Source: Defluviitaleaceae bacterium (GTDB lineage Bacteria; Bacillota; Clostridia; Lachnospirales; WQUN01). Taken from it: DNA of 42,513 nt. Below the pieces are notes generated by a model. It searched no databases and had not been told where the DNA came from. It saw only the letters and a program-made list of their open reading frames with translations. Positions 15,290 through 24,138 of the stretch are shown here, one piece after another (position 1 is the first letter of the stretch; each line of letters opens with the position of its first letter). Location: NCBI GenBank assembly GCA_009781765.1, contig WQVC01000012.1, forward strand, positions 1 through 42,513. The letters are read 5' to 3'. A program made the position numbers and the translations under genes.

Positions 15290-16414
15290 ATGAAAAAAAT
15301 TTTATCTGTTTTCGGGACGCGCCCGGAGGCTGCAAAAATGGTTCCGCTTCTGCTTGAAATGCGTAAAGCGGATGTTGAATCGCTTGTTTGCGTTACGGCA
15401 CAGCATCGCGAGTTGTTGGACGATGTTCTGCGACCGTTTGACATCACGCCGAATTTTGACCTGAACATTATGACTGCGGGGCAAACGCTGACAGAAATTA
15501 CGGCGCGGGTTCTGCACGGGCTTGCTCCGGTTTTGCGGGAGACGCGGCCGGACGTCCTGCTGGTTCACGGCGACACCACGACGACATTTGCGGCGTCTTT
15601 AGCGGCGTTTTACGCGCAGGTTGACGTAGGCCACGTTGAGGCGGGATTGCGCTCATTTGATAAGTATCGCCCGTATCCCGAGGAAATTAACCGCAAGCTG
15701 ACAACGGCGGTTGCGGATTTTCATTTTGCGCCCACGGAACTCGCGCGGAAAAATCTTTTAAACGAGAATGTTCCGGCGGAAAAAATTTTTGTTACCGGAA
15801 ACACCGCGATTGACATGATTAAGCACACGGTTCGCGCGGATTATGCGTTTATGAATCCCGCGCTTCGTGGTGCGGATTTTTCGAAACGGATTATTTTGAT
15901 GACTGCTCACAGGCGCGAAAATTGGGGCGAACCGATGGAAAAAATTTGCATGGCGGTAAAGCGCGTCGCCGAAACTTTCGACGACGTTCAGGTTATTTGG
16001 GCGGTTCATCCCGGCAAGGCCGCCCACGACCCGCCGCACAAAATTTTGGCCGACGTGCCGAAAATCTTGCTTACCGAACCGCTGCATATTTTTGACATGC
16101 ACAATTTAATGAGTCGTGCGTTTTTAATTTTGACCGATTCCGGCGGATTGCAGGAGGAAGCTCCGTCGTTTAATCTGCCGGTGGTTGTGCTGCGCGAAGT
16201 CACGGAACGCCCCGAGGGGCTTGCGGCCGGCATGCTTGTTCTTGCCGGAACGGACTCAATTTTTGATGAAACCGCACGACTTTTGACTGACGATGCCGCT
16301 TATAAAAAAATGGCCGCCGCTGAAAATCCTTTCGGCGACGGCAAGGCAAGCGAGCGAATCGTTGAGGTTTTGCAAAAATCGCAGGCTTCCCTCCATCACC
16401 CCGGAACTTTTTGA
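15290..16414 (+). CDS. wecB: UDP-N-acetylglucosamine 2-epimerase (non-hydrolysing)
   Basis: The product has 374 residues, the usual length. CGGAGGA lies about 6 bases before ATG 15290. It interconverts UDP-GlcNAc and UDP-ManNAc in the cytoplasm for teichoic acid or polysaccharide synthesis. Motifs: SVFGTRPEAAKMVPL at the N-terminus, VHGDTTTTFAA (about 90), GHVEAGLRS and PYPEEINRKLTT (about 115-135), TAHRRENWGEP (about 205) and TDSGGLQEEAP (about 285), all conserved. The last residues (HHPGTF and the TGA) are encoded by a B-type repeat half (16398-16425), so the stop codon seems to come from a repeat. It is not clustered with other cell-wall genes. Confidence 0.93.
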   Translation: MKKILSVFGTRPEAAKMVPLLLEMRKADVESLVCVTAQHRELLDDVLRPFDITPNFDLNIMTAGQTLTEITARVLHGLAPVLRETRPDVLLVHGDTTTTFAASLAAFYAQVDVGHVEAGLRSFDKYRPYPEEINRKLTTAVADFHFAPTELARKNLLNENVPAEKIFVTGNTAIDMIKHTVRADYAFMNPALRGADFSKRIILMTAHRRENWGEPMEKICMAVKRVAETFDDVQVIWAVHPGKAAHDPPHKILADVPKILLTEPLHIFDMHNLMSRAFLILTDSGGLQEEAPSFNLPVVVLREVTERPEGLAAGMLVLAGTDSIFDETARLLTDDAAYKKMAAAENPFGDGKASERIVEVLQKSQASLHHPGTF

Positions 16415-16518
16415 AAAAATTTCACTCGAACTGAAAAAATCGCGCGTATGCGCGATTTTTTTGAGTTTTTGCCCCGCTTTTTGAAAAAAGCGGGTGGGGC
16501 TTGGGGGCAAGCCCCCAA
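16398..16518. repeat. Modular hairpin composite, A-B-C, overlapping the wecB end
   Basis: A B-like half (CCCCGGAACTTTTTGAAAAA, 16400-16419) includes the wecB stop. Then A 16434-16461 (AAAAAATCGCGC/GCGCGATTTTTT), B 16472-16494 and C 16501-16518 (TTGGGGGC/GCCCCCAA). It lies between the convergent wecB and ecfT genes. Module A with its T-run may terminate wecB. Confidence 0.85.
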
Positions 16519-16523
16519 AAAAC

Positions 16524-17321
16524 TTACAAATATCGGGTAGCAAAAATTGCGAAAAAAAATGCGAGCATGATTAGCATTGCGAAAACGTCGCTGCGTTTGA
16601 TTCGCGACGATTTCATTTTTGTGCGCCCGATGTCGCCGCGATAACAGCGGGCTTCCATCGCGGTGGCGAGTTCGTCTGCGCGCTTGAACGCGGACACGAA
16701 CAGCGGCACGAGGAGCGGCACAAGTGATTTCGCACGGGAAATCAGTCCGCCATTGTCAAATTGCGCGCCCCGGGCTTTTTGCGCCTTTGTTATTTTTTCC
16801 ATTTCGTCGGCAAGCGTCGGGATGAATCGCAGGGCAATTGTCATCATCATCGCGATGTCGTGGGACGGCACGCCGACGTATTTCAGCGGTCGCAGCAGGG
16901 CTTCGATGCCGTCGGTGAGGCGAATCGGCGACGTTGTGAGCGTCAAAATCGACGACCCGAGAATCAGCAGAACAAGCCGGCAAATCATTTGCACGGCAAA
17001 AACCACGCCTTCCAAGGTTATGCTGATGAACCCGAACGCGAACAGCACATGTTCGCCGCGGGTAAAAAATAAATTTATCAGCGACGCGAAAATCAGAATG
17101 AAAATGATTGCGCGAAGTCCGCGAAAAATCAATGCCGGCGGCACACGCGAAATCGCTGTTACAAGCGCGATAAACACGGCGGCGACGATATATCCCGCAA
17201 AATGGTTGACGAAAAGCAACACGGTTATATAAAAAATTGTGCCGAGAATTTTTACGCGCGGGTCGAGGCGATGAACGGGGGAGTTGATGGGGTAAAATTG
17301 CCCGATTGTTATTTTGCTCAC
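16524..17321 (-). CDS. ecfT: ECF transporter transmembrane component EcfT
   Basis: The product has 265 residues. GTG 17321 overlaps the ecfA stop (GTGA); an upstream start would sit inside ecfA. It has about five to six hydrophobic segments, four in the first 130 residues and a last one at the C-terminus. The two coupling motifs, [10 protein letters not shown] and [11 protein letters not shown], contain the A-x-ARG / A-x-EAR signature that contacts the ATPases. EcfT joins the EcfA ATPases to substrate-binding S components to import vitamins or metal ions. No S component is in the window, so it probably serves several S proteins encoded elsewhere. Confidence 0.92.
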   Translation of the reverse strand: MSKITIGQFYPINSPVHRLDPRVKILGTIFYITVLLFVNHFAGYIVAAVFIALVTAISRVPPALIFRGLRAIIFILIFASLINLFFTRGEHVLFAFGFISITLEGVVFAVQMICRLVLLILGSSILTLTTSPIRLTDGIEALLRPLKYVGVPSHDIAMMMTIALRFIPTLADEMEKITKAQKARGAQFDNGGLISRAKSLVPLLVPLFVSAFKRADELATAMEARCYRGDIGRTKMKSSRIKRSDVFAMLIMLAFFFAIFATRYL

Positions 17322-19228
17322 AAGCCTTCCCCCTTTGTTGCCGAGGACGAGTGTGAGTTTCCGCATGTTTCCCCGGATTCGGCGGCACGCTTCGCGATAT
17401 AATCCGCCGCCGCGTCAACGGTAAAAATGCCGGCGGGCAAGCCCAAGTCAGAAATTTGCGGAACATCCAAGCCTATTTCCGTGAGAAAATCGCCGCGCGT
17501 AAAAATTTCGGAGGGTGTGCCGTCGGCGACGATTTCCCCCTCGTTCATTACGATAATTCGCTCGGCGAGTGCCGCCGCGTCGTCCATGCTGTGCGAAACG
17601 ATAACCACCGTGATGCCCGATTCTTCGTGCATTTTTTTTATTTGGGCGAAGATTTCTCTTCGCCCGCGAGGGTCGAGGCCGGCGGCAGGTTCGTCCAAAA
17701 CCAAAACATCCGGAGTCATCGCCAAAACTCCGGCAATTGCGGCGCGTCGTTTTTCCCCGCCGGAAAGCTCAAAAGGTGATTTCTCGTAAAATTCCGGCCC
17801 GAGCCCGACGGATTCAAGTGCGGCGACGGTTCGACTATCGACGTCCGAAAGCCCCATGCGCGTCGGCCCGAAGGCAACATCTTTGTACACCGTCACCTCG
17901 AAAAGTTGATGCTCGGGATACTGAAACACCAATCCGACATGCGCGTACGCCTGATTCGTCGGATTCGCTTCGGAAGGCGGCATTTTCTTGCGACGCTTGC
18001 GCTTTTTCGAAGCGGCAGCAGACAATAACGGCTCTCCGCGCGTTAAAATTTCGCCCGAAGTCGGGCGAAGCAGCGCGTTAAAATGCTGAATCAGCGTACT
18101 TTTGCCCGAGCCGGTATGCCCGATAATCGCGACAATTTCGCCTTCGTTTATCGCAAGATTTATGTCGCGCAACGCCGATTTTTCGAAAACCGAGCCGGGG
18201 CTGTAGGTGTGGGACACGCCCTTCAGCTCAAGAACAGGGGCTTGCCCGCCGGGAGTTTGCTTTTCGGGGGCGTTCTCTTGCGGCGGTCGCCCGCTGAGTC
18301 CTTCTTCGCAATGACTCTCCTCCCCCGCTTGCGCAAGCTCGGAAGAAATCGGAGAAATTTCCGACGAATGCACCCCGAATTCCGACGAAACGCGCAAAAT
18401 TCGAGAAAACTCCGACATGAATTCCGCGATTGTAAGCACGTCGCCGCGTACATCAAGCCCGCGTTTTTTCAGTTCAAACGCGAGTTCCGTAATTTGCGGC
18501 ACGCCTAAGCCAAGCGCATTCATCTCGTCCACGCGGGAAAAAATTTTGCGCGGCGCATCATCCATCACAATTTGCCCCGCATCCATCACGATTACGCGGT
18601 CTGCGCGAGCGGCTTCCTCCATAAAATGCGTGATTAAAATCACGGTGATGCCCGATTCGCGGCTGAGGCGCGTTATTGTTTCCATAACTTCGCGGCGACC
18701 GGAGGGGTCGAGCATGGCGGATGGTTCGTCCAGAACAATACACGCCGGGCGCATGGCCAAAACGCCCGCGATTGCCACGCGCTGTTTTTGCCCGCCGGAA
18801 AGATTATGCGGCGGAAAATCGGCATATGCGGTCATTTTCACGGCGGCGAGAGCCTCGTCCACGCGGCGACGGATTTCATCCGGCGGAACGCCCAAATTTT
18901 CCGGCCCGAATGCAATGTCTTCCTCGACAATTGTGGCAATAATTTGGTTGTCGGGATTTTGAAAAACCATGCCTGCGGTTTGGCGAATCTCCCATGTATT
19001 CGCGCTGTCGCGGGTATCAAGCCCGCGAACCCGAAATGTCCCGCCTGTTGGCGCGAGCAGCGCGTTAAAATGCCGCGCAAGAGTCGATTTCCCCGACCCG
19101 TTATGCCCCAAAATCGCCACAAATTCGCCCTCATTGATGCGCAAGTTAATGTCACGCAACGCCTTGGCCGGACGCTCGCCTTCGCCGAACGCCGCGTATT
19201 CAAAATTCAAGTTTTCGCTTTTTATCAT
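17318..19228 (-). CDS. Fused double ECF ATPase (EcfA1-EcfA2)
   Basis: This 636-residue protein has two complete ABC domains. Domain 1: Walker A GHNGSGKS (41-48), signature LSGGQ (143-147), Walker B IVLDEP (164-169). Domain 2: Walker A GHTGSGKS (370-377), LSGGE (488-492), Walker B LVLDEP (509-514). ECF ATPases are normally two genes; here a linker of about 55 polar residues (about 277-331, with repeated SSE) joins them. Domain 2 also has a basic insert (KKRKRRKK near 409). The ATPases power the EcfT module encoded next. No ribosome site precedes ATG 19228, but an extended -10 sits 6 bases before it. Confidence 0.92.
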   Translation of the reverse strand: MIKSENLNFEYAAFGEGERPAKALRDINLRINEGEFVAILGHNGSGKSTLARHFNALLAPTGGTFRVRGLDTRDSANTWEIRQTAGMVFQNPDNQIIATIVEEDIAFGPENLGVPPDEIRRRVDEALAAVKMTAYADFPPHNLSGGQKQRVAIAGVLAMRPACIVLDEPSAMLDPSGRREVMETITRLSRESGITVILITHFMEEAARADRVIVMDAGQIVMDDAPRKIFSRVDEMNALGLGVPQITELAFELKKRGLDVRGDVLTIAEFMSEFSRILRVSSEFGVHSSEISPISSELAQAGEESHCEEGLSGRPPQENAPEKQTPGGQAPVLELKGVSHTYSPGSVFEKSALRDINLAINEGEIVAIIGHTGSGKSTLIQHFNALLRPTSGEILTRGEPLLSAAASKKRKRRKKMPPSEANPTNQAYAHVGLVFQYPEHQLFEVTVYKDVAFGPTRMGLSDVDSRTVAALESVGLGPEFYEKSPFELSGGEKRRAAIAGVLAMTPDVLVLDEPAAGLDPRGRREIFAQIKKMHEESGITVVIVSHSMDDAAALAERIIVMNEGEIVADGTPSEIFTRGDFLTEIGLDVPQISDLGLPAGIFTVDAAADYIAKRAAESGETCGNSHSSSATKGEGL

Positions 19229-19542
19229 GCTGTAATACTAGCACAGATGTGGTAGAATTGAAAATGCAGGTTGGAAAACATCGTGAAAATCAATGATTTC
19301 GGTGCGGTTGGTGCGAATTTCGGGGCGAAAATCGAAAAAATTGCAGTGAAGGTTGATGCGTTCGCGAGTTTGGCGCACAAGCCTTTCTCAATATCGGAAA
19401 TTGCAAAAACGAAAGACGTCTTGCGATTTCACAGTTTTCGATATTGAGATTTTGCAAAAAATGTGACTTGATTTTGCATCAAAACAGTCGCCGCAAGAGG
19501 ACTTTGCCTCGCAAAGCGGCATGAGATTAGGAGTGAAAACGC
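19229..19542. other. Gap between divergent ecfA and prmA
   Basis: The gap holds the ecfA promoter (19235-19243) and a weak rightward TAGAAT (19253-19258). A 54-codon frame from GTG 19283 to TGA 19447 (ending VLRFHSFRY) has no good ribosome site. It overlaps an inverted repeat with 11-bp arms CTCAATATCG-type at 19386-19396 and 19439-19449, so I regard it as doubtful. The prmA ribosome site AGGAG is at 19529-19533. Confidence 0.4.
19235..19243 (-). promoter_or_regulatory. Extended -10 for a leaderless ecfA message
   Basis: TGCTAGTAT on the minus strand (19243-19235) is a TGn extended -10. Only six bases separate it from ATG 19228, which puts the start of transcription at or next to the start codon. 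The -35 is poor. Confidence 0.5.
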
Positions 19543-20505
19543 TTGGAGTGGGTCAAGGTTGAAATCCACACAACGCCTTTCGGCGCGGAAGTGGCGATGG
19601 CGATTTTATTTGAATGCGGCGTTTCCGGCGTGGAAATAATAAATCCGCGCGAACGGGTGCGTCATCTACACGAAGCAGCGGATTCGTGGGATTATGCGGA
19701 GGCGGAGCTGCTTGAATCCGCCGACAACGACGATGTTTGCGTCGTTTTTTATGCCGAAAAAAACGTTGAGGGCGATGCGCTTCCGAAAAAAGTGCGCTCG
19801 GAGTTAGCCCGTGCGGAAGAAATTTGCGGCGCGGGCGCGTTCCGTGTACGCGAAGAAAGTGCGCACGAATCCTCGTGGGCGGATGAATGGAAGAAGCATT
19901 TCAAGCCGCTGCGAGCGGGGCGGGTTTTAATTGTGCCGGAATGGGAGGACGCGCAACCCGCGCAGCCGGCGGACGTAATTTTCAAAATTGACCCGGGGTC
20001 GGCGTTCGGCACGGGACAACATCAAAGCACGCGGCTGTGCGTGCTTGCGTTGCAAGAATATTTGCGCGCGGGCGACGCGATGCTCGACATCGGATGCGGC
20101 AGCGGAATTTTATCGGTTATCGGCTTGCTTTTGGGCGCAAAATCCGTTTTCGCCTGCGACATCGACCCCGCCGGAGCAATCGCCGCAACAAAAAAGAACG
20201 CCTCGCTCAACAATATCGACGCCTCACGCCTCGAAGTTATGGCGGGTGACGCGCTTTCCGACGACGCGCTGCGCCGGCTCATAAGCGCGAAAAAATACGA
20301 AATCGTTACAGCAAACATCGTCGCCGACGTTGTAATCGGGCTTGTGCCGCTTTTGCGCGAAGTGACCGCGGGCGTATTTATCGCGTCCGGAATTATCGAC
20401 GAGCGCGAAAACGACGTTCTCGCGGCATTTGCGGCAGGCGGGCTTGACGTTTTGCAAACAGAACAATTGGAAGGTTGGTGCTGCATTGTCGGGAAAGTCA
20501 AGTAA
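19543..20505 (+). CDS. prmA: Ribosomal protein L11 methyltransferase
   Basis: The product has 320 residues from TTG 19543, with AGGAG 9 bases upstream and the typical start MEWVKVEIHTT. PrmA trimethylates L11 using SAM. The N-terminal L11-binding domain is followed by the SAM site: DPGSAFGTGQHQSTRLC (about 148-165), MLDIGCGSGILSVIG (about 180-194) and ACDIDPAGAIAA (about 206-217), then NIVADVVIGL (NIxA motif). The 3' end overlaps the next gene by 20 bases, so translation is coupled. Confidence 0.93.
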   Translation: MEWVKVEIHTTPFGAEVAMAILFECGVSGVEIINPRERVRHLHEAADSWDYAEAELLESADNDDVCVVFYAEKNVEGDALPKKVRSELARAEEICGAGAFRVREESAHESSWADEWKKHFKPLRAGRVLIVPEWEDAQPAQPADVIFKIDPGSAFGTGQHQSTRLCVLALQEYLRAGDAMLDIGCGSGILSVIGLLLGAKSVFACDIDPAGAIAATKKNASLNNIDASRLEVMAGDALSDDALRRLISAKKYEIVTANIVADVVIGLVPLLREVTAGVFIASGIIDERENDVLAAFAAGGLDVLQTEQLEGWCCIVGKVK

Positions 20506-21613
20506 GGAGATTTATTTTGATAACGCCGCGACGACCGCACCGCTTTTTTTTGACTGCGCGGACGGAAAAAGTCCCCTCCCCTACCCCGCCAATCCGTCAT
20601 CACCGCACGGGTTGGGCATTCGAGCCGAGCGAAAACTTGCCGACGCAAGAAAAGATTTCGCGGAAATCTTGGGCTGTCGCCCCGGCGAAATTATTTTTAC
20701 ATCCGGCGGAACGGAGTCAAACAATTTGGCGATTCTCGGCTTCGCCCTTGCAAACAAGCGGCGCGGCGTGACCCTTTTTTGCGAACCGCAGGCACATCCG
20801 TCGGTGATTGAGCCGATTAAATTTGCGGCGGAACTGGGGCTTGCGGAAATCGGCGACCGGCGCGACCTCGAAGGTCCGTCGCGCGGATTGCGGCTTGTAT
20901 GCCTGTCCCATGTTTCCCACGAAACCGGCGACATTTGCAACCTCGCGGAAACAGCGGCACGGCTTAAGCGCGAAAACCCGGAAACCGTCGTATTCGCAGA
21001 CGGCGCGCAAGGATTTTGCAAGGAATTCGGTCACACAGGCGTTGATATGTACTCGTTCAGCGGGCACAAAATTCACGGCGCGGCAGGCTTCGGCGGGCTG
21101 TACAGCGGGGTTCGGCTTGTGCCTTTTTCGCGCGGCGGCGGACAGGAAAACGGGCTTCGTTCCGGCACGGAAAATTTGCACGGCGCGATTCAGACGGCTT
21201 GTGCGGCAAAACATCTCGCCGCCAACCTCGAAGAAAACCACGCCCGCGTCGCCGCAATAAAGGCCGCACTCCGCGAGATTGCGTACGCCCTTCCCGATGT
21301 GACCGAAAACGCCTTATCAGACGTCGTTTCGCCGTACATTTTGAACCTCAGTTTCGCGGGCATAAAAGGCGAAACCCTCGTACATGTGCTGTCCGAAAAC
21401 GGCATTTTTGCCTCAATGGGCGCGGCGTGTCGCAGCAGAAAAAAGCAAAAATCCGCCCTCGAAGCAATGGGCTTTTCGAAAGAACGCGCCGAATCCGCCG
21501 TACGATTCAGCTTTTCGCACCTGAATACGCTTGAAGAAGCGGAAATCGCCAAGCGCGTTGTTATTGAAAAAGTATCGGAATTGCGGAGAATTTTAAAAAG
21601 ACCTGTTTCGTAA
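20486..21613 (+). CDS. Cysteine desulfurase-like PLP enzyme (NifS/NifZ type)
   Basis: The product has 375 residues. No ATG precedes the conserved EIYFDNAATT; TTG 20486 with GGAAGG 11 bases upstream is the best start and gives a normal length. Motifs: GGTESNNLAI; PLP lysine in FSGHKIHGAAG; active cysteine in SMGAACRSRKKQK, where the usual GSACSSG is altered. The His before the cofactor is in HPSVIEP rather than EHHAV, and DGAQ replaces DAVQ. It would remove sulfur from cysteine. ThiI lies 1.1 kb downstream, which matches the NifZ-ThiI pairing that makes 4-thiouridine in tRNA, so ThiI is its likely partner. A second desulfurase is at 25004. Confidence 0.88.
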   Translation: MSGKSSKEIYFDNAATTAPLFFDCADGKSPLPYPANPSSPHGLGIRAERKLADARKDFAEILGCRPGEIIFTSGGTESNNLAILGFALANKRRGVTLFCEPQAHPSVIEPIKFAAELGLAEIGDRRDLEGPSRGLRLVCLSHVSHETGDICNLAETAARLKRENPETVVFADGAQGFCKEFGHTGVDMYSFSGHKIHGAAGFGGLYSGVRLVPFSRGGGQENGLRSGTENLHGAIQTACAAKHLAANLEENHARVAAIKAALREIAYALPDVTENALSDVVSPYILNLSFAGIKGETLVHVLSENGIFASMGAACRSRKKQKSALEAMGFSKERAESAVRFSFSHLNTLEEAEIAKRVVIEKVSELRRILKRPVS

Positions 21614-21735
21614 CCCGAACAGCCGGCTTGCGAAAAACAAATAACCCGGAATTTATCGACATCAAGGGTAATCTTCAGTATAATCTTCAACTCACAAATG
21701 CTCCAAATCACATTCAGAAAAGAGGCGACTCCGGA

Positions 21736-22394
21736 ATGACAAAAAAGTATTTAGCAGTCTTCATTTTTGCACTTGCATTTGCAATGTTGCCGTTTATTGC
21801 ATCTGCGCACAGTGAAACGGTGTATCGAATCTCTTCCGACGGCGAACCGTATACCGTGGAAACTCACCAAATTACTGTTGCCGAAGCATTGCGTCAAGGT
21901 CGAAGCGGAGAGGGTGTGGCAGTTGACCCCCGAGTTTTAGCGCGAATCATGGATTTTTTGGATGAGTACGGAGAGCATTACGGCTTATGCATTGACACTA
22001 AGGAAATTTTCGTCATACGCCTTTCATGGTATTCAAGTGAGGTCGACGATAATTTTCAGGACAATGGATATATTCCGATTCGTCCCGCAATAACTGCGCA
22101 TGATATAGATACAGAAGCACGGGGTCGCAGGGCATCCGTTATGCAGCTGATGTCATTAACGAGAGTTCGACATGGGCTAATGTCAACTTTTGGACGCAAG
22201 TGTTCGACTACGATTTCCGTCAATTGCAACCGGCAGACTTTAGGTTCAACTACGACATGCCCGGTTTTCAACATCGTGTCCAAACCAATCATCTCGGGTT
22301 TCGTGAAAGATGGGGCAGAGCGCATATAGCGACTATAACCATTTTTGACGGACAGCGGACGCGGGATTTCTTTGTCGGAAGGCTCTTTACGTAA
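21736..22394 (+). pseudogene. Frameshifted secreted protein
   Basis: From ATG 21736 a signal peptide (KKYLAVFIFALAFAMLPF, cleavage near ASA-HS) leads into a normal-looking domain up to about 22100. Beyond about 22140 the sense moves to a different frame: SSTWANVNFWTQVFDYDFRQ and on to the stop at 22394, while the original frame degenerates and stops at 22329. The shift must lie between about 22100 and 22142, near the GGGG of 22120-22124. No domain is recognised. It sits between the NifS-like gene and thiI and is closed by a strong terminator. A sequencing error cannot be ruled out. Confidence 0.65.
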
Positions 22395-22703
22395 TCACTT
22401 GCGAAAAGTCTGAGCTTAGCCACTTCCAAAACATCAGAGCATTTGTGTGAAGGACAGCAAAAACTAAAAGCACTGCCTTTTTTCAGGCAGTGCTTTTTTA
22501 TTGAAATCAGGGCGTGTTCCCACAGCCTGCAAACTTCGGCAGAGAACGATGCCGAAGCCCCCTTCCCCGACTCGTTTTCGAAGAACGCAAAATCAAATTG
22601 CTGTAATGGCGAAATTTCGACGCTTGTGTTATCGTTCTTATACGAAGTCCCGCGCACCTGTCCGGGATGATTCGCAGAGCACACAACAAAGGAGCAAAAT
22701 CAA
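22395..22703. other. Gap before thiI
   Basis: Contains the terminator at 22467-22499. The remaining 200 bases hold no gene I can support. AAAGGAG (22689-22695) is the thiI ribosome site. No clear -35/-10 pair was found. Confidence 0.5.
22467..22499 (+). terminator. Strong intrinsic terminator
   Basis: AAAGCACTGCC and GGCAGTGCTTT form an 11-bp stem around an 8-base loop, followed by a T-run. It ends the prmA/NifS-like/secreted-protein unit. Confidence 0.9.
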
Positions 22704-24113
22704 ATGCACACAAAAAAAGTCCTTTTAGTAAAATACGGCGAGCTGTCGCTTCGCAAGGGCAACCGCAAACTCTTTGAACACGCGCTTCTGGACACGATTC
22801 GCGCGAATTTAAAGCCGCTCAACAACGAACATCTGCGCGTTTCGCGCGAGCAGGGCCGCTTTTTAATCGAAGACACCTCCGGCGACCTTGACACCGCCTC
22901 CGTTCTCCCGCTTATTCGCAGAATTTTCGGCATAGCGGGCTTTTGCCACGCCGTAAAAACGACGATGCGCAATATCGACGACCTGTGCGAAGTCGCCAAC
23001 GATTTTTTCGCCGCGCAAATCGCCGAAGCTCAATCCGGCTTCGAGGGAACGCGCGGCTACCTCCATGTTCCCCCGGAGAAAAGGGGCGTCGCCCCCGGTT
23101 TCGAGGGAACGCGCGACCACCTCCATGTTCCCCCGGAGAATGACCTCGCTCTCCCGGCTTCGAGGGAATGCTCGGCAACTCACACGTGTCCCCGGCAAAA
23201 AGGGGCGTCGCCCCCGGAGAAAAGGGGCTTCGCCCCCCTCGCCTCCTTTAAGGTCGAAACCAAGCGCAGCGATAAAAATTACCCCCTCACTTCAACGGAA
23301 GTTTCCGCCGAAATCGGTGCGAAAATTTTAACTTCCGCCGAAAAAGCCGGCACGAATTTGAAAGTCGATGTGCATACACCGGATATTACACTTTGGGTGG
23401 AAATTCGCAATGACGTCTACTTTTATATAACCGGCGAGCGCGGCGAAGGCGGCCTTCCGTACGGCTTGTCCGGAAAAGGCGTGTTGCTGCTTTCCGGCGG
23501 GTTCGACAGCCCGGTTGCGGGATATTTGGCGGCACGGCGCGGCGTGGAAATCGTTGCGGTGTACTTCCACTCGCCGCCGTTTGTGTCCGAACGCGCCGCC
23601 GATAAAGTCAAGGATATCGCAAGCCAACTCGCAAAATACACGAGTCGTGTAAAGCTGTGCGTTCTGCCGTTCACGGAAACGCAGGTCTTTTTAAAGGAAA
23701 ATACCCCGCACGAAAAGTTGACGATTTTTTTGAAACGCGCGATGCTCCATATCGCGAGCCGCCTCGCCGACCGCGAACGCGCGCTTTGCCTCATAACCGG
23801 CGACGCCGTGGGGCAGGTTGCAAGCCAAACGATTCACAGCCTTGCGGCGGTTGAATCGGCGGCGGCGTTTCCGGTTTTGCGCCCGCTCGCGGCGTCCGAC
23901 AAGCAGGAAATCATGGACACTGCAAAAAGAATCGGAACGTATGAAATTTCCGCGCGGCCGTATGAAGACTGTTGCACGGTTTTTGTAGCGCGCCACCCCG
24001 AAAACAAACCGAATTTTCGTGCAATCGAAAGAATGGAATCAAGAATTTTCGCCGAACTGTCGCCGATAATGGATAATGCTTTGAACAATGCGGAATTTTT
24101 TGATATAATCTGA
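22704..24113 (+). CDS. thiI: tRNA 4-thiouridine synthase ThiI with a repeat-derived insert
   Basis: The product has 469 residues; ThiI without a rhodanese domain is usually about 400. AAAGGAG lies 8 bases before ATG 22704. The N-terminal ferredoxin-like/THUMP part (VLLVKYGELSLRKGNRKLFE) is split at about residue 110 by about 69 extra residues (111-179), after which THUMP resumes with FKVETKRSDKNYPLTS. The PP-loop motif SGGFDSPVAG and CLITGDAVGQVASQT are intact, as is PYEDCCTVF, so the enzyme may still work. It adenylates U8 of tRNA for sulfur transfer from a cysteine desulfurase. The insert is in frame and made of a 60-bp tandem repeat. Confidence 0.92.
   Translation: MHTKKVLLVKYGELSLRKGNRKLFEHALLDTIRANLKPLNNEHLRVSREQGRFLIEDTSGDLDTASVLPLIRRIFGIAGFCHAVKTTMRNIDDLCEVANDFFAAQIAEAQSGFEGTRGYLHVPPEKRGVAPGFEGTRDHLHVPPENDLALPASRECSATHTCPRQKGASPPEKRGFAPLASFKVETKRSDKNYPLTSTEVSAEIGAKILTSAEKAGTNLKVDVHTPDITLWVEIRNDVYFYITGERGEGGLPYGLSGKGVLLLSGGFDSPVAGYLAARRGVEIVAVYFHSPPFVSERAADKVKDIASQLAKYTSRVKLCVLPFTETQVFLKENTPHEKLTIFLKRAMLHIASRLADRERALCLITGDAVGQVASQTIHSLAAVESAAAFPVLRPLAASDKQEIMDTAKRIGTYEISARPYEDCCTVFVARHPENKPNFRAIERMESRIFAELSPIMDNALNNAEFFDII
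23035..23238. repeat. In-gene tandem repeat array within thiI
   Basis: Three units start at 23035, 23095 and 23154 (periods 60 and 59), each opening CCGG-C/T-TTCGAGGGAA and containing GGGAAC/GTTCCC-type arms. C modules (GGGGCGTCGCCCC) close unit 1 (about 23083-23095) and unit 3 (about 23201-23213), and a further one ends the array (GGGGCTTCGCCCC, 23224-23236). Because the third unit is shifted by one base it is read in another frame, yet the whole array keeps the thiI frame open. Confidence 0.9.
24081..24109 (+). promoter_or_regulatory. Promoter of the cyclophilin-iscS-iscU operon
   Basis: TTGAAC (24081-24086), 17 bases, TATAAT (24104-24109), within the last codons of thiI. Expected start near 24116, about 23 bases before the GTG start at 24139. 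Confidence 0.75.
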
Positions 24114-24138
24114 GAAAATCCAAAAGGATGGTTTAAAC

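Noticed and set aside
18083-18508. 141-codon plus-strand frame opposite the EcfA linker
   Set aside because: Antisense shadow of the fused ATPase; high third-position GC explains such long antisense frames across the window.
19283-19447. 54-codon GTG frame before prmA
   Set aside because: Weak ribosome site and overlap with an inverted repeat; no similarity recognised. Kept only as a note in the gap entry.
23035-23238. CRISPR-like array within thiI
   Set aside because: Units are 60 bp head-to-tail without unique spacers, lie inside a coding frame, and no cas genes are present.
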